DNA of 32,059 bases from Magnetococcales bacterium (lineage in GTDB: Bacteria; Pseudomonadota; Magnetococcia; Magnetococcales; Magnetaquicoccaceae). Each line of letters begins with the position of its first letter. Within the stretch, counting starts at the first letter, position 1. The stretch covers positions 1 through 32,059 of the forward strand of contig JADGAY010000028.1 of NCBI GenBank assembly GCA_015231775.1. The letters run 5' to 3'. The notes under the pieces are model-generated. The model saw nothing but the letters and a program-made list of their open reading frames with translations. It was not told the DNA's origin and ran no database searches. Shown piece by piece: positions 10,398-19,814 of the stretch. Made by a program: the position numbers and the translations under genes.

Positions 10398-11500
10398 GCC
10401 CAGCGGGGAAAAAGCTGCTGTTGGCCGGGGGCGGCACCGGGGGACATCTGTTTCCAGCCCTGGCGGTCGCCGATCTCTGGGAGGCGGGTGGCGGGGAGAC
10501 CCTCTTTGTCGGCGCCGAAGGGGGGATGGAGTGCCTCCTGATCCCCCAGCACGGCAAAAGGCTCAAGACCTTGCGGGTTGGCCGACTCAAGGGGAGCGGC
10601 GCCGTGGCCCGGATGCGTACCCTGCTGGGCATCCCCGGCGCGATTCTGGCCGCGCGGCGGGTGCTGCGGGCGTTCCAACCCCACGCCGTGCTCGGCATGG
10701 GGGGCTACGCCTCGGCCCCGGCGGTGATCGCCGCCCGTCTGGCCGGCATCCCCACCCTGCTCCACGACCAGAACGCCATCCCCGGCTTGACCAATCGCCG
10801 TCTGGGACGGTTCGCGGACCGCATCCTGACCGGCTTTGCCCAGGCCACCCGTTACTTTCCGCCCGGACGGGCGGTGGAAACCGGCAATCCGGTGCGCGAG
10901 GCCCTGGTGCGCGACGTGCCGCCCCTGACACCCCCGGCGCCGGGTGAGCCCTGGCAGATCCTGGTGTTTGGCGGGAGCCAGGGGGCGCGGATCTTCACCG
11001 AGGTGGTGCCCGAGGCGTTGACCCGCCTTCAGCGGGAGGGATTTTTTCTCAAGGTGCGCCAGCAGGCCCGTCCCGAGGATGTCGAGGAGGTGCGCGCCGC
11101 CTACCAGGCCGCCGGCATCGAGGCCGACATCGCCCCGTTCTTTTCGGAGATGACCCGCGCCTATCGCGAGGCCCATCTGGTGATCAGCCGCGCCGGGGCC
11201 TCGTCGGTGGCGGAACTGGCCGCCACCGGGCGCCCGTCGCTGCTGGTTCCCTACCCCTTTGCCGCCGACGACCACCAGACCGCCAACGCCAAACCGCTCA
11301 CCGATGCCGGTGGAGCCTGGACCCAGAGGCAAAATAACTTTAACGTATCCTGGCTGACCACGTTTCTGGCCGAACGACTCCGGGAGCCACGCTCCCTGGA
11401 AGAGGCCGGCCAACGGGCGCGCGCCTTGGCCCGTCCACGGGCCGCGGCAGACATGATGGACGAAATTCTCCAACTTCTGGCACGCCAGGGAAACGGTTGA
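10394..11500 (+). CDS. murG: Undecaprenyldiphospho-muramoylpentapeptide beta-N-acetylglucosaminyltransferase
   Basis: MurG transfers GlcNAc from UDP-GlcNAc to lipid I on the inner face of the membrane, making lipid II. The frame stays open back to 9287, but that part is out of frame with ftsW and is a shadow; ATG 10394 overlaps the ftsW stop (ATGA). The 368-residue GT-B protein starts with the glycine loop AGGGTGGHLFPALA (11-24) and also has MGGYASAPAV, HDQNAIPGLTNR, a second glycine-rich loop FGGSQGAR and the UDP-sugar-binding VISRAGASSVAELAATGRPSLLVPYP region. Confidence 0.97.
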   Translation: MSPAGKKLLLAGGGTGGHLFPALAVADLWEAGGGETLFVGAEGGMECLLIPQHGKRLKTLRVGRLKGSGAVARMRTLLGIPGAILAARRVLRAFQPHAVLGMGGYASAPAVIAARLAGIPTLLHDQNAIPGLTNRRLGRFADRILTGFAQATRYFPPGRAVETGNPVREALVRDVPPLTPPAPGEPWQILVFGGSQGARIFTEVVPEALTRLQREGFFLKVRQQARPEDVEEVRAAYQAAGIEADIAPFFSEMTRAYREAHLVISRAGASSVAELAATGRPSLLVPYPFAADDHQTANAKPLTDAGGAWTQRQNNFNVSWLTTFLAERLREPRSLEEAGQRARALARPRAAADMMDEILQLLARQGNG

Positions 11501-11503
11501 GCG

Positions 11504-12904
11504 ATGTACGATAAGATCCGCAGGCTCCATTTCGTCGGTATCGGCGGCATCGGCATGAGCGGTATCGCCGAGGTGCTGCTCAATCTGGGCTATCAGGTAT
11601 CGGGCTCGGACATGGCCGAAAATGCTTCGGTGATGCGTCTGAAGGGTCTGGGCGCCGACATCCGCATCGGCCATGCCCCCGAACATGTGCGGGATGCGCA
11701 TGTGGTGGTGCGATCCTCAGCCATCACCACCGAAAACCCGGAGATCCGCGAGGCCAAACGGCTGCGCATTCCGGTGGCGCGCCGCGCCGAGATCCTCGCC
11801 GAGTTGATGCGCATGAAATACGGCATCGCCATTGCCGGCACCCACGGCAAGACCACCACCACCTCCATGACCGCCACCCTGCTCGGCGAGGCCGGCATGG
11901 ATCCCACGGTGGTCAACGGCGGGGTGGTGAAGGCCTTTGGCAGCAACGCCCGTCTGGGCACCGGCGATTTTCTGGTCACCGAGGCCGACGAGAGCGACGG
12001 CACCTTCCTGAAGCTCTTTCCCACCATCGCGGTGGTCACCAACATGGATCCGGAGCACATGGAGTTCTATCAGAGCTTCGATGCGGTTCGGCAGGCCTAT
12101 TTCACCTTTGTGGAGAAGATCCCCTTTTACGGACTCGGGGTGCTCTGTCACGACCATCCCCAGGTGGCGGCCCTGGTCGGACGCCTGGAGGAGAAACGCC
12201 TGATCACCTACGGCCTGACCGAAGGGGCGGATCTGCGCGCGGTCAACCTCCGTCGCGAGGGTGGACGCACCCGCTTCGAGGTGCTCTTGCGAGATCCGGA
12301 CGGCGCGGGAACCGCCCGCTCCCTGGGGGAGCTGGCCCTGCCGGTCCCCGGCCATCACAACGTACAAAATGCCCTGGCCTCCGTGGCCGTGGCCCTGGAG
12401 CTGGATATCCCCTGGGAGGCGATCGTCCGGGGCCTGGAGCGCTACAAGGGGGTGCGGCGGCGCTTCGACATCCTCAAGGAGAGTCCGGAGCGGGTGATCA
12501 TCGACGACTACGCCCACCACCCCTCGGAGATTCGCGCCACCCTGTCCGCGGCCCGTGAGGCGTATGGCACGCGCCGCATCGTGGCGATCTTCCAGCCCCA
12601 CCGCTACAGCCGGGTCCAGGATCTGTTTCCGGAGTTCCTCACCTGTTTCGCGGATGCGGATCTGGTTCTGGTGGATCGCATCTATCCCGCGGGCGAGGCG
12701 CCGATTCCCGGTCCCCTGGACAAGGGGGGACAAACCCCGCTGGTGCGCGGCATCCGCGACAAGTGCAGCGTGGAGACCCAGCCCCTCCCCGGCGGCGAGA
12801 ACTGGCGCGAGGCGCTCGAGGCCCTGCTTCGGCCCGGTGATGTCACCCTGTTTCTGGGTGCGGGCAGCATCTCCCACCGGGCGCGCGATTTCGCGGCCTC
12901 GTGA
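11504..12904 (+). CDS. murC: UDP-MurNAc:L-alanine ligase
   Basis: MurC performs the first stem-peptide addition, joining L-Ala to UDP-MurNAc with ATP. The 466-residue product has the N-terminal loop HFVGIGGIGMSGIAEVL, the ATP loop GTHGKTTT at 112-119, EADESDGTFLKL and TNMDPEHMEFY in the central domain, and DDYAHHPSEI and FQPHRYSR in the C-terminal domain, all MurC-specific. Only three bases separate it from murG. Nine bases separate it from murB. Confidence 0.97.
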   Translation: MYDKIRRLHFVGIGGIGMSGIAEVLLNLGYQVSGSDMAENASVMRLKGLGADIRIGHAPEHVRDAHVVVRSSAITTENPEIREAKRLRIPVARRAEILAELMRMKYGIAIAGTHGKTTTTSMTATLLGEAGMDPTVVNGGVVKAFGSNARLGTGDFLVTEADESDGTFLKLFPTIAVVTNMDPEHMEFYQSFDAVRQAYFTFVEKIPFYGLGVLCHDHPQVAALVGRLEEKRLITYGLTEGADLRAVNLRREGGRTRFEVLLRDPDGAGTARSLGELALPVPGHHNVQNALASVAVALELDIPWEAIVRGLERYKGVRRRFDILKESPERVIIDDYAHHPSEIRATLSAAREAYGTRRIVAIFQPHRYSRVQDLFPEFLTCFADADLVLVDRIYPAGEAPIPGPLDKGGQTPLVRGIRDKCSVETQPLPGGENWREALEALLRPGDVTLFLGAGSISHRARDFAAS

Positions 12905-12913
12905 CGACGGCGC

Positions 12914-13831
12914 ATGGACCCGTTCGCCCCGTTCGCGCTCACCCTGCCGGTGCGACGCGATGTGCCCCTCAAGCCGCGCACCACCTGGCGGATCGGCGGG
13001 CCGGCACGCTGGCTGATCACCCCGGTTGATGGGGCCGAAATCGCCGGATTGCTCGCCGCGTGGCCGGAAAACCTGCCTCGGGTGATCCTGGGAGGAGGGA
13101 GCAATTTGTTAATTTCCGATAAAGGTGTCCATGGTGCAGTTATGGATTTGACCCAGGGCATGAATCGGATTTATACTATTACCGAATCCTTGATCGCCGA
13201 CTCGGCGTGTCTCGTGCATGCCGACGCCGGTGCCACCACCCAGGCCCTGGCCCACTTTGCCAGACGACTGGGGTTGACGGGCGCGGAGTTTCTGGCCGGC
13301 ATACCGGGCAGCGTGGGGGGTGCGTTGCGCATGAACGCCGGCGCCCACGGCGGTGCGATCCGGGATCTGCTCGTGGAGGCGGATCTGATCGATCCCGCGG
13401 GTGGGATCCACTGCCTGCCGGAAGCGGCGTTGGGGATGGGGTATCGACACTGCGGCATCGACGCGGCATGGATCTTCACCGGGGCCCGGTTTCGTTTCAG
13501 GCCCGACGACCCGGCGCGGATACGCGAGCGGATGCGTGCTTTCAACCAGCGACGGCGACGGTCGCAACCGTTGGCGTGGCCGAGCGCGGGCAGCGTGTTC
13601 AAGAATCCCCTCTCTGGACCCCTGGCCTGGGAGTTGTTGGACCGGGCCGGCTTGCGTGGCATGCGCGTCGGGGATGCCCAGGTGTCGGAGATGCATTGCA
13701 ATTTTTTCATCAACCTGGGCCAGGCCACGGCCAGGGAGATGCGCGAACTGATCGATCGGGCGCAACAGACCGTGGCCGATCATGCCGGTATCCTCCTGGA
13801 ACCGGAAATCAAATTCGTCGGATGGGAGTGA
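12914..13831 (+). CDS. murB: UDP-N-acetylenolpyruvoylglucosamine reductase
   Basis: MurB is a cytoplasmic FAD enzyme that uses NADPH to reduce UDP-GlcNAc-enolpyruvate to UDP-MurNAc. The 305-residue protein has the FAD-binding motifs TTWRIGGPA and LGGGSNLLISD, the GAEFLAGIPGSVGGALRMNAGAHG block and AGSVFKNP, with S227 at the position of the catalytic serine. It ends in EPEIKFVGWE, carrying the expected conserved glutamate. Codon choice shifts from GC-rich to AT-rich around 13105-13195 although the encoded protein stays normal; a candidate promoter is hidden there. The start ATG 12914 has only a weak ribosome site. Confidence 0.95.
   Translation: MDPFAPFALTLPVRRDVPLKPRTTWRIGGPARWLITPVDGAEIAGLLAAWPENLPRVILGGGSNLLISDKGVHGAVMDLTQGMNRIYTITESLIADSACLVHADAGATTQALAHFARRLGLTGAEFLAGIPGSVGGALRMNAGAHGGAIRDLLVEADLIDPAGGIHCLPEAALGMGYRHCGIDAAWIFTGARFRFRPDDPARIRERMRAFNQRRRRSQPLAWPSAGSVFKNPLSGPLAWELLDRAGLRGMRVGDAQVSEMHCNFFINLGQATAREMRELIDRAQQTVADHAGILLEPEIKFVGWE
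13148..13177 (+). promoter_or_regulatory. Candidate internal sigma70-type promoter inside murB
   Basis: TTGACC (13148-13153), an 18-base spacer and TATACT (13172-13177) match the consensus at 10 of 12 positions, and the layout is the same as the promoter at 328-357. The surrounding codons (AAT, ATT, TAT, ACT, ATT) are AT-rich and unlike the rest of the cluster, as if DNA-level selection acted here. It would serve ddl, ftsQ, ftsA and ftsZ. No experimental support is visible. Confidence 0.5.
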
Positions 13832-13841
13832 GCGTGACGCC

Positions 13842-14825
13842 ATGCTGGAGCAACTCAAGCGCGCCCTGGCCGAGGGACAACGAATCGCGGTATTGATGGG
13901 AGGCGCCTCCCCGGAGCGTGCGGTGAGCCTGCGCAGCGGCGCGGCCCTGATGACCGCCCTGGAAAAGCGCGGCTGGAATCCCCTCGCCATCGATCCGGCC
14001 AACGGTCGGGAGTTGCCCGAAGCCCTGCTGAAAAACCGGGTGGCCGCGGCGGTGCTGGCCCTGCACGGCGAGTGGGGCGAGGATGGCACGATCCAGGGGT
14101 TGCTCGAAACCTTGAGCATCCCCTACACCGGCTCGTTCGTGGGCCCATCGGCCCTGTGCATGAACAAAATCGCCAGCAAGCGCCTGTTTCGGGATGCCGG
14201 CCTGCCCACCCCCGCCTGGGAGGAGGTGGTGGTCGATGGCGCGGAGAGTCTGGCCGCATTGCCGGATCTGGCCCTCAATCCGCCCTGCTTCGTCAAGCCC
14301 ATGGCCACCGGGTCGAGCGTCGGCATCAGCCGCGTGGACGATCGGGAGGGGTTGAAGGAGGCGCTCGGTATCGCGGTGCAAGCCTCGGGAACCGGTAAAG
14401 CCCGCATTCTGGTGGAAGAGGAGATCATCGGACCCGAGTTGACCCTGGCGGTCCTCGATGACCGGCCCCTGCCGCTGATCGAGATCCGACCCGCAGGTGG
14501 ATTTTTCGACTACAACGCCAAGTACGCCTCGGGAGAGACCCGCTATCTGATCCCGCCGGAGAGCGTGGACCAGGCGACCCTGGAGCGCGCCACGCGCATC
14601 GGCCTGGCGGCGGGTCGGGTGGCGGGATGTCGCGGACTCTACCGGGTGGACCTGATGGTGGATGGTGATGGCACCCCCTGGGTTCTGGAGATCAACACCC
14701 TGCCGGGGATGACCGCCACGAGTCTGGCCCCCAAGGCGGCGGCGGCCAGCGGCATCGCCTTCGAGGCGTTGGCGGAACGGATTCTGGCAGGTGCCGGATT
14801 GGAACGATGCCGCGCTTCTTTTTGA
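13842..14825 (+). CDS. ddl: D-alanine:D-alanine ligase
   Basis: Ddl joins two D-alanines in an ATP-grasp reaction, supplying the dipeptide used by MurF. The frame is open from 13782, but the ATG at 13842 is chosen because it follows the murB stop by ten bases, with GGGAGTGAG upstream, and gives the family start of RIAVLMGGASPERAVSLRSG after a short lead. The 327 residues carry ALHGEWGEDGTIQGLLE, PYTGS, the ATP-grasp VKPMATGSSVGI and the terminal metal-binding EINTLPGMTATSLAPKAA. The 3' end overlaps ftsQ by 19 bases. Confidence 0.96.
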   Translation: MLEQLKRALAEGQRIAVLMGGASPERAVSLRSGAALMTALEKRGWNPLAIDPANGRELPEALLKNRVAAAVLALHGEWGEDGTIQGLLETLSIPYTGSFVGPSALCMNKIASKRLFRDAGLPTPAWEEVVVDGAESLAALPDLALNPPCFVKPMATGSSVGISRVDDREGLKEALGIAVQASGTGKARILVEEEIIGPELTLAVLDDRPLPLIEIRPAGGFFDYNAKYASGETRYLIPPESVDQATLERATRIGLAAGRVAGCRGLYRVDLMVDGDGTPWVLEINTLPGMTATSLAPKAAAASGIAFEALAERILAGAGLERCRASF

Positions 14826-15550
14826 GCCTCCTGCTCCTGCTCCTGGTGATCTTCGCGGGACGGCAGAGTTGGGAGATGCTCAAGCGGTCGAACTGGTTTC
14901 CGCTCGAGACGATCCACATCCGTGGATTGGTGAACATTCCGAATCAGGTGGCGGTGGGGGCGATGGAGACCCCCAAGGGGGCCAACCTGCTCGCCATCGA
15001 TCCGGAGACGATTCGCACCCGCTTGCAGGCGTTGCCGTGGATCCACGCGGTGCGGGTGAAACGGATCTTTCCGTCCACCCTGACGGTCACCCTCTCCGAA
15101 AAGAGCGCGGTGGGGCTGAGTCGCCAGGGGGAACGGCTGATGGTGCTCGACGAGTACGGCATGCCGATCAAGCCGTTTGAAAAGGGAGATCCCCTGCTGC
15201 TGCCGGTGATCACCCCCCTGCCCGGTTCACACCAGGCGGAACAAGCGGTGAAATTATTGAATTTATTGGATAAACAGGCATGGATCAAAGACCAGGTCTC
15301 CGAGGCGATCGGCATGCCGGGTGGTGGATGGACCCTGTACACACGCAAGGGGGTCAAGCTATTATTATCGAATCGTGCGGAACAGGAACTTAGCCTCTTG
15401 CATAGGTTACAGAAACGTTACAAGATATTGGATCTGCGTATTCGCCAAGTTGAGCTGCGCATCGCCAATCGGATCGCCATCCGGCCAGAAACGGTCCCGG
15501 AACCTCCACGTCCCGATAAAAGCGATCTCAAACGCGCTCCGACCACCTGA
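14807..15550 (+). CDS. ftsQ: Cell division protein FtsQ
   Basis: FtsQ is a bitopic inner-membrane connector that recruits FtsL/FtsB to the septum. The 247-residue product has an N-terminal membrane helix (about 3-18, FFLSLLLLLLVIFAG) preceded by almost no cytoplasmic tail, shorter than in E. coli. A POTRA domain follows (IHIRGLVNIPNQVAVGAM to RIFPSTLTVTLSEK), then the beta domain with LMVLDEYGMPI. Similarity in the last 80 residues is weak, and codon use becomes AT-rich at about 15245-15435. It overlaps ddl by 19 bases, the largest overlap in the cluster. Confidence 0.9.
   Translation: MPRFFLSLLLLLLVIFAGRQSWEMLKRSNWFPLETIHIRGLVNIPNQVAVGAMETPKGANLLAIDPETIRTRLQALPWIHAVRVKRIFPSTLTVTLSEKSAVGLSRQGERLMVLDEYGMPIKPFEKGDPLLLPVITPLPGSHQAEQAVKLLNLLDKQAWIKDQVSEAIGMPGGGWTLYTRKGVKLLLSNRAEQELSLLHRLQKRYKILDLRIRQVELRIANRIAIRPETVPEPPRPDKSDLKRAPTT
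15336..15365 (+). promoter_or_regulatory. Candidate promoter inside ftsQ, upstream of ftsA
   Basis: TGTACA (15336-15341) and TATTAT (15360-15365) match consensus at four and five of six positions, with an 18-base spacer, in an AT-rich island of ftsQ. It would serve ftsA and ftsZ. E. coli is known to have an ftsA promoter within ftsQ, which makes the position sensible. The -35 match is modest, so this is a weak call. Confidence 0.3.
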
Positions 15551-15681
15551 TCATCCGGACGGTTCGACCGATCGCCCGGAAAGAGACGCGAGGTAATCGC
15601 GCCTATGCGGTTCATAAACATTGCGCTGAGCGCGACAGGCGCCCCACGGGGCACGGATCAACACAAGATTTCGGGTTGAGC

Positions 15682-16923
<1,242 letters not shown>

Positions 16924-16928
16924 TCTGG

Positions 16929-16944
16929 CAAGGGCACGCCCTTG
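16929..16944 (+). repeat. Perfect palindrome just after ftsA
   Basis: CAAGGGC and GCCCTTG form seven-base arms around a two-base centre, five bases after the ftsA stop. No T-run follows, so it is unlikely to be an intrinsic terminator. It could be an operator or an RNA hairpin ahead of the putative ftsZ promoter. Confidence 0.5.
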
Positions 16945-16957
16945 AGGATTGACTTGG

Positions 16958-16986
16958 TTGATTTTTCCCGGACTTTCAGGTTTATT
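16958..16986 (+). promoter_or_regulatory. Putative ftsZ promoter
   Basis: TTGATT (16958-16963), 17 bases and TTTATT (16981-16986) each match consensus at four of six positions, in the AT-rich 99-base gap between ftsA and ftsZ. The long gap in an otherwise tightly packed cluster supports separate ftsZ transcription. The match itself is weak. Confidence 0.35.
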
Positions 16987-17022
16987 TGAGCGTTATCTTT
17001 TTTGAAAAGAGGATCTTCATTC

Positions 17023-18246
17023 ATGGCCATCGAATTCGAGACGACGTCAGAGCCGTTGCAGCGCATCAAGGTCATTGGCGTGGGCGGTGGGGGTGGCAAT
17101 GCCATCAACAACATGATTCAAGCCCAGCTCGAAGGGGTGGAATTCATCGTGGCCAATACCGATGCCCAGGCCCTGGCGCGCAACCTAGCCCCGACCCGGC
17201 TGCAAATCGGCACCAACATCACCCGTGGACTCGGCGCGGGGGCCAAACCCGAGGTGGGGATGCGTTCCGCCGAGGAGAGCCGTGAAAGCATCAAGGAGGC
17301 GATGCATGGTGCGGACATGGTGTTCATCACCGCCGGCATGGGTGGTGGCACGGGAACCGGCGCCGCGCCGGTGATCGCCCAGGTCGCCAAGGAGTTGGGA
17401 ATCCTGACGGTGGCGGTGGTCACCAAGCCGTTCGGATTCGAGGGTCGTCGGCGCATGCAGTATGCCGAGGAGGGGTTGAAGTCGCTTCGCGATCACGTTG
17501 ACACGGTGATCACCATCCCCAACCAGAAACTCCTCTCCATCGTCGGCAAGAACACCACCATTCTCGAAGCGTTCCGCAAGGCCGACGACGTGCTGTTGCA
17601 GGCGGTACGCGGCATCACCGATCTGATCACCATCACCGGTCTGGTCAACGTGGACTTCGCGGACGTGCGCACCGTGATGGACGAGATGGGTCATGCCATG
17701 ATGGGTGCGGGCGAGGCCACGGGGGACAACCGTGCCCTCGAGGCGGCCACCAAGGCCATCTCCAGCCCACTTCTGGACGAGATCTCCATCCATGGCGCCC
17801 GTGGCGTGCTCATCAACATCACCGGCGGGTACAATCTGGCCCTGCAAGAGGTGGACGATGCGGTGACGGTGGTCAAGGACATGGTGCACGACGATGCGAT
17901 CATCGTGGTGGGCGCGGTGCTCGACGAGTCGATGGACGATTCGGTCCGGGTCACGGTGGTGGCGACCGGCATCGGCGAGGCCGAGCAGGTGGCGTTCCCA
18001 AGCAAGGAGAGCATCACCAACAAGACCCAACCCACGAAGCAGCACGCCATTCAGCGTGGCGCGGCTTTCAACAAGGCCCAGGTCACCGCCAAGGAGATCG
18101 CCCTGGAGGGTGTGGATCCCAAAAAGAGCAACGTCCGCGCCCTGCGTCGTCCCATGCGCACCCTGGACGATTTCAACAGCCTGGAGCAGACCAACAACGA
18201 GGATGCCCTGGACATCCCCACCTTCCTGCGCCGGCAGATGGATTGA
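17023..18246 (+). CDS. ftsZ: Cell division protein FtsZ
   Basis: FtsZ is the tubulin-like GTPase that forms the Z ring. The frame allows a TTG start at 17002, but ATG 17023 is chosen because AAGAGGA lies nine bases upstream. The 407-residue protein has the N-terminal [16 protein letters not shown] loop, the tubulin signature GGGTGTG at 107-113, TIPNQKLL and [11 protein letters not shown] (T7-loop region), then a short variable linker. It ends in [12 protein letters not shown], a good match to the conserved tail peptide that binds FtsA and other partners. An intrinsic terminator follows. Confidence 0.98.
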   Translation: MAIEFETTSEPLQRIKVIGVGGGGGNAINNMIQAQLEGVEFIVANTDAQALARNLAPTRLQIGTNITRGLGAGAKPEVGMRSAEESRESIKEAMHGADMVFITAGMGGGTGTGAAPVIAQVAKELGILTVAVVTKPFGFEGRRRMQYAEEGLKSLRDHVDTVITIPNQKLLSIVGKNTTILEAFRKADDVLLQAVRGITDLITITGLVNVDFADVRTVMDEMGHAMMGAGEATGDNRALEAATKAISSPLLDEISIHGARGVLINITGGYNLALQEVDDAVTVVKDMVHDDAIIVVGAVLDESMDDSVRVTVVATGIGEAEQVAFPSKESITNKTQPTKQHAIQRGAAFNKAQVTAKEIALEGVDPKKSNVRALRRPMRTLDDFNSLEQTNNEDALDIPTFLRRQMD

Positions 18247-18279
18247 CGCCTCACGCCTCATCCAAGGTATGCAAGCAAG

Positions 18280-18307
18280 GCGCTCCCGGATCTTCGGGAG
18301 CGCTTTT
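18280..18307 (+). terminator. Intrinsic terminator after ftsZ
   Basis: GCGCTCCCG and CGGGAGCGC form a perfect nine-base stem (18280-18288 with 18295-18303) around the loop GATCTT, followed by TTTT. It lies 33 bases after the ftsZ stop and closes the dcw cluster. Confidence 0.9.
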
Positions 18308-18387
18308 GTGTCCGTGGAACCTCCAACCCTGGATACCATGGGCGCGCGGGCCGTACCTTTCGGACATCCAATCCGTGGTGCCGAGGC

Positions 18388-19488
18388 ATGAAGGCTCTTC
18401 CCCCGAATTCATCCCCATCGCCTATTCGGATTGCCATGCAGATACTCACGGATATCAGAAAGTCGTTTCAGTGGCGAAGCTCGGCACTCGCCCGGCATCT
18501 TTTCTCCAGACTCCCCCTGTTTGCCAAGAAATGGTTTTTCAGACAGGCCGTGTATCACCCCTTAATGGTCAGGCACCGCTCGAACAGCCTCCACACCTTG
18601 ACCGATATCTATCTGGAATTGCGAACCTTCTGCAACAACACCTGCCCGTTCTGCGTCGCTTCTCGCGATCCCCGTCCTGACCAGAGCATGCCTTATGAGC
18701 TGTATGAGAAGATCATCCAGGATCTGGTGGACATGCAGTTTGATGGGACCATTCACTACTATCAAACCAACGATCCACTGGTTGTGCGCGATTTCCCCCG
18801 GTTTCTCGCGCACGCCAAGCAACGCCTGCCAAACGTGCGCCATTATGTCCTGACGAATGGTTTGGCGCTGAATGTCAAGAACGGTCGCGCCATTCTGGAA
18901 GCGGGTTGTTCGGTTCTCTCCATCAACGTCTATTCCGACAACCCGGTGCTGGTCATCCCAAAGAATATTCAGCGCTTTCTCGACGAGGTGTTGTTTCAGA
19001 TTTACCCGCGGGAGAGTCAAAGCGTGCCCATTCAGGAATGCAAGGATAATTTTATCTTCAAGACCCAGAGTTTCGCCTTGTATATCCGTCGCAGATGGAT
19101 GAACACCATTCTCTCGCCACGGGTGGGAACGGCGCCAAACTATCCGGTCGTGACCAAGGACGAAACGTTCCTGGGGTTCTGCGAGATGCCATTTACCCAG
19201 ATGACCGTGACCGCCGACGGCAGAGTCGGACGTTGTTGCAATGATGCCTTGATTCCCATGCCCATGGGCAACGCGCGCGATCAGACGTTGCAGGAGATCT
19301 GGAATGGCGCGTCGTATGAACGGTTACGAGCGGAACTTCTGCGCAACAACCGGCATGCGGATGAATTTTGCCGAAAGTGCACCAGCTTGGGTTTGCACTC
19401 CTGGCGTCCTCATACAACCATGCAGCGCTTCTGCAAGGAGTGGTCGGATCAGTGGAATCCGCAACCTGACGCAACCGAGGATCCCTGA
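18388..19488 (+). CDS. Radical SAM protein with SPASM-type C-terminal domain, substrate unknown
   Basis: The 366-residue product has the radical SAM cluster motif C82-X3-C86-X2-C89 (CNNTCPFC), which binds a 4Fe-4S cluster to cleave S-adenosylmethionine. The C-terminal half looks like a SPASM domain for auxiliary clusters: C265, the MTVTADGRVGRCC block (C283, C284), GNARDQTLQEIWNG, and C328 and C331 in EFCRKC. Such proteins modify peptides, sugars or other substrates; nothing nearby identifies this one. The start could be ATG 18388 or ATG 18436, since neither has a good ribosome site. Codon use is clearly less GC-biased than in its neighbours, and it interrupts the common ftsZ-lpxC adjacency, so acquisition by transfer is plausible. 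A strong terminator precedes it, so it needs its own promoter; I see no convincing one. Confidence 0.88.
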   Translation: MKALPPNSSPSPIRIAMQILTDIRKSFQWRSSALARHLFSRLPLFAKKWFFRQAVYHPLMVRHRSNSLHTLTDIYLELRTFCNNTCPFCVASRDPRPDQSMPYELYEKIIQDLVDMQFDGTIHYYQTNDPLVVRDFPRFLAHAKQRLPNVRHYVLTNGLALNVKNGRAILEAGCSVLSINVYSDNPVLVIPKNIQRFLDEVLFQIYPRESQSVPIQECKDNFIFKTQSFALYIRRRWMNTILSPRVGTAPNYPVVTKDETFLGFCEMPFTQMTVTADGRVGRCCNDALIPMPMGNARDQTLQEIWNGASYERLRAELLRNNRHADEFCRKCTSLGLHSWRPHTTMQRFCKEWSDQWNPQPDATEDP

Positions 19489-19543
19489 CCCAAAACCGGC
19501 ATCTGAGACTCAACCGCGACCATTTTACCCGCCTTGGGAGGGT

Positions 19544-19559
19544 GGAATCCCCCTATTCC
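19544..19559. promoter_or_regulatory. Dyad upstream of the sigma54 promoter, possible activator site
   Basis: GGAAT and ATTCC flank a six-base CCCCCT centre, ending about 85 bases before the sigma54 promoter. Activators of sigma54 usually bind dyads 80-150 bases upstream, so position fits. The arms are only five bases, so this is a suggestion. The rest of the 326-base gap (19489-19814) between the radical SAM gene and lpxC holds a short pyrimidine-rich tract and no gene. Confidence 0.2.
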
Positions 19560-19644
19560 CCTGTCAGATTTTTTCTTCTCCCAGGGAAACTATTCCGCTA
19601 TAGTGGAACTTTTGATTCATGGATGTTAAGTTTCCGTTGGTGTG

Positions 19645-19661
19645 TTGGCACTATAGTTGCT
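19645..19661 (+). promoter_or_regulatory. Sigma54 (RpoN) -24/-12 promoter of the lpxC operon
   Basis: TTGGCAC, five bases (TATAG) and TTGCT give an exact match to the sigma54 core pattern. The invariant GG (19647-19648) and GC (19659-19660) are separated by exactly ten bases. Transcription would start near 19672, leaving a leader of about 140 bases before lpxC. The same stretch contains TATAGT, but no good -35 sits at the right distance for sigma70. Confidence 0.65.
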
Positions 19662-19814
19662 TTAATCTGCCATGTCTGACACCATGGGAGACGCCTGACA
19701 GAAAGTTCGGCAAAACTTTGACGTCCGTTTGCCGCCCATGTGCAGCGTCCCACGGATGCCCGTGAAAGAGATGGGTCCCAACAACGGAATCAAACTGAAA
19801 CGGAACCTAAAGAC

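Noticed and set aside
19599-19604. TATAGT as a sigma70 -10 for lpxC
   Set aside because: No acceptable -35 hexamer is found 16-18 bases upstream, and a much better sigma54 match lies 40 bases further on.
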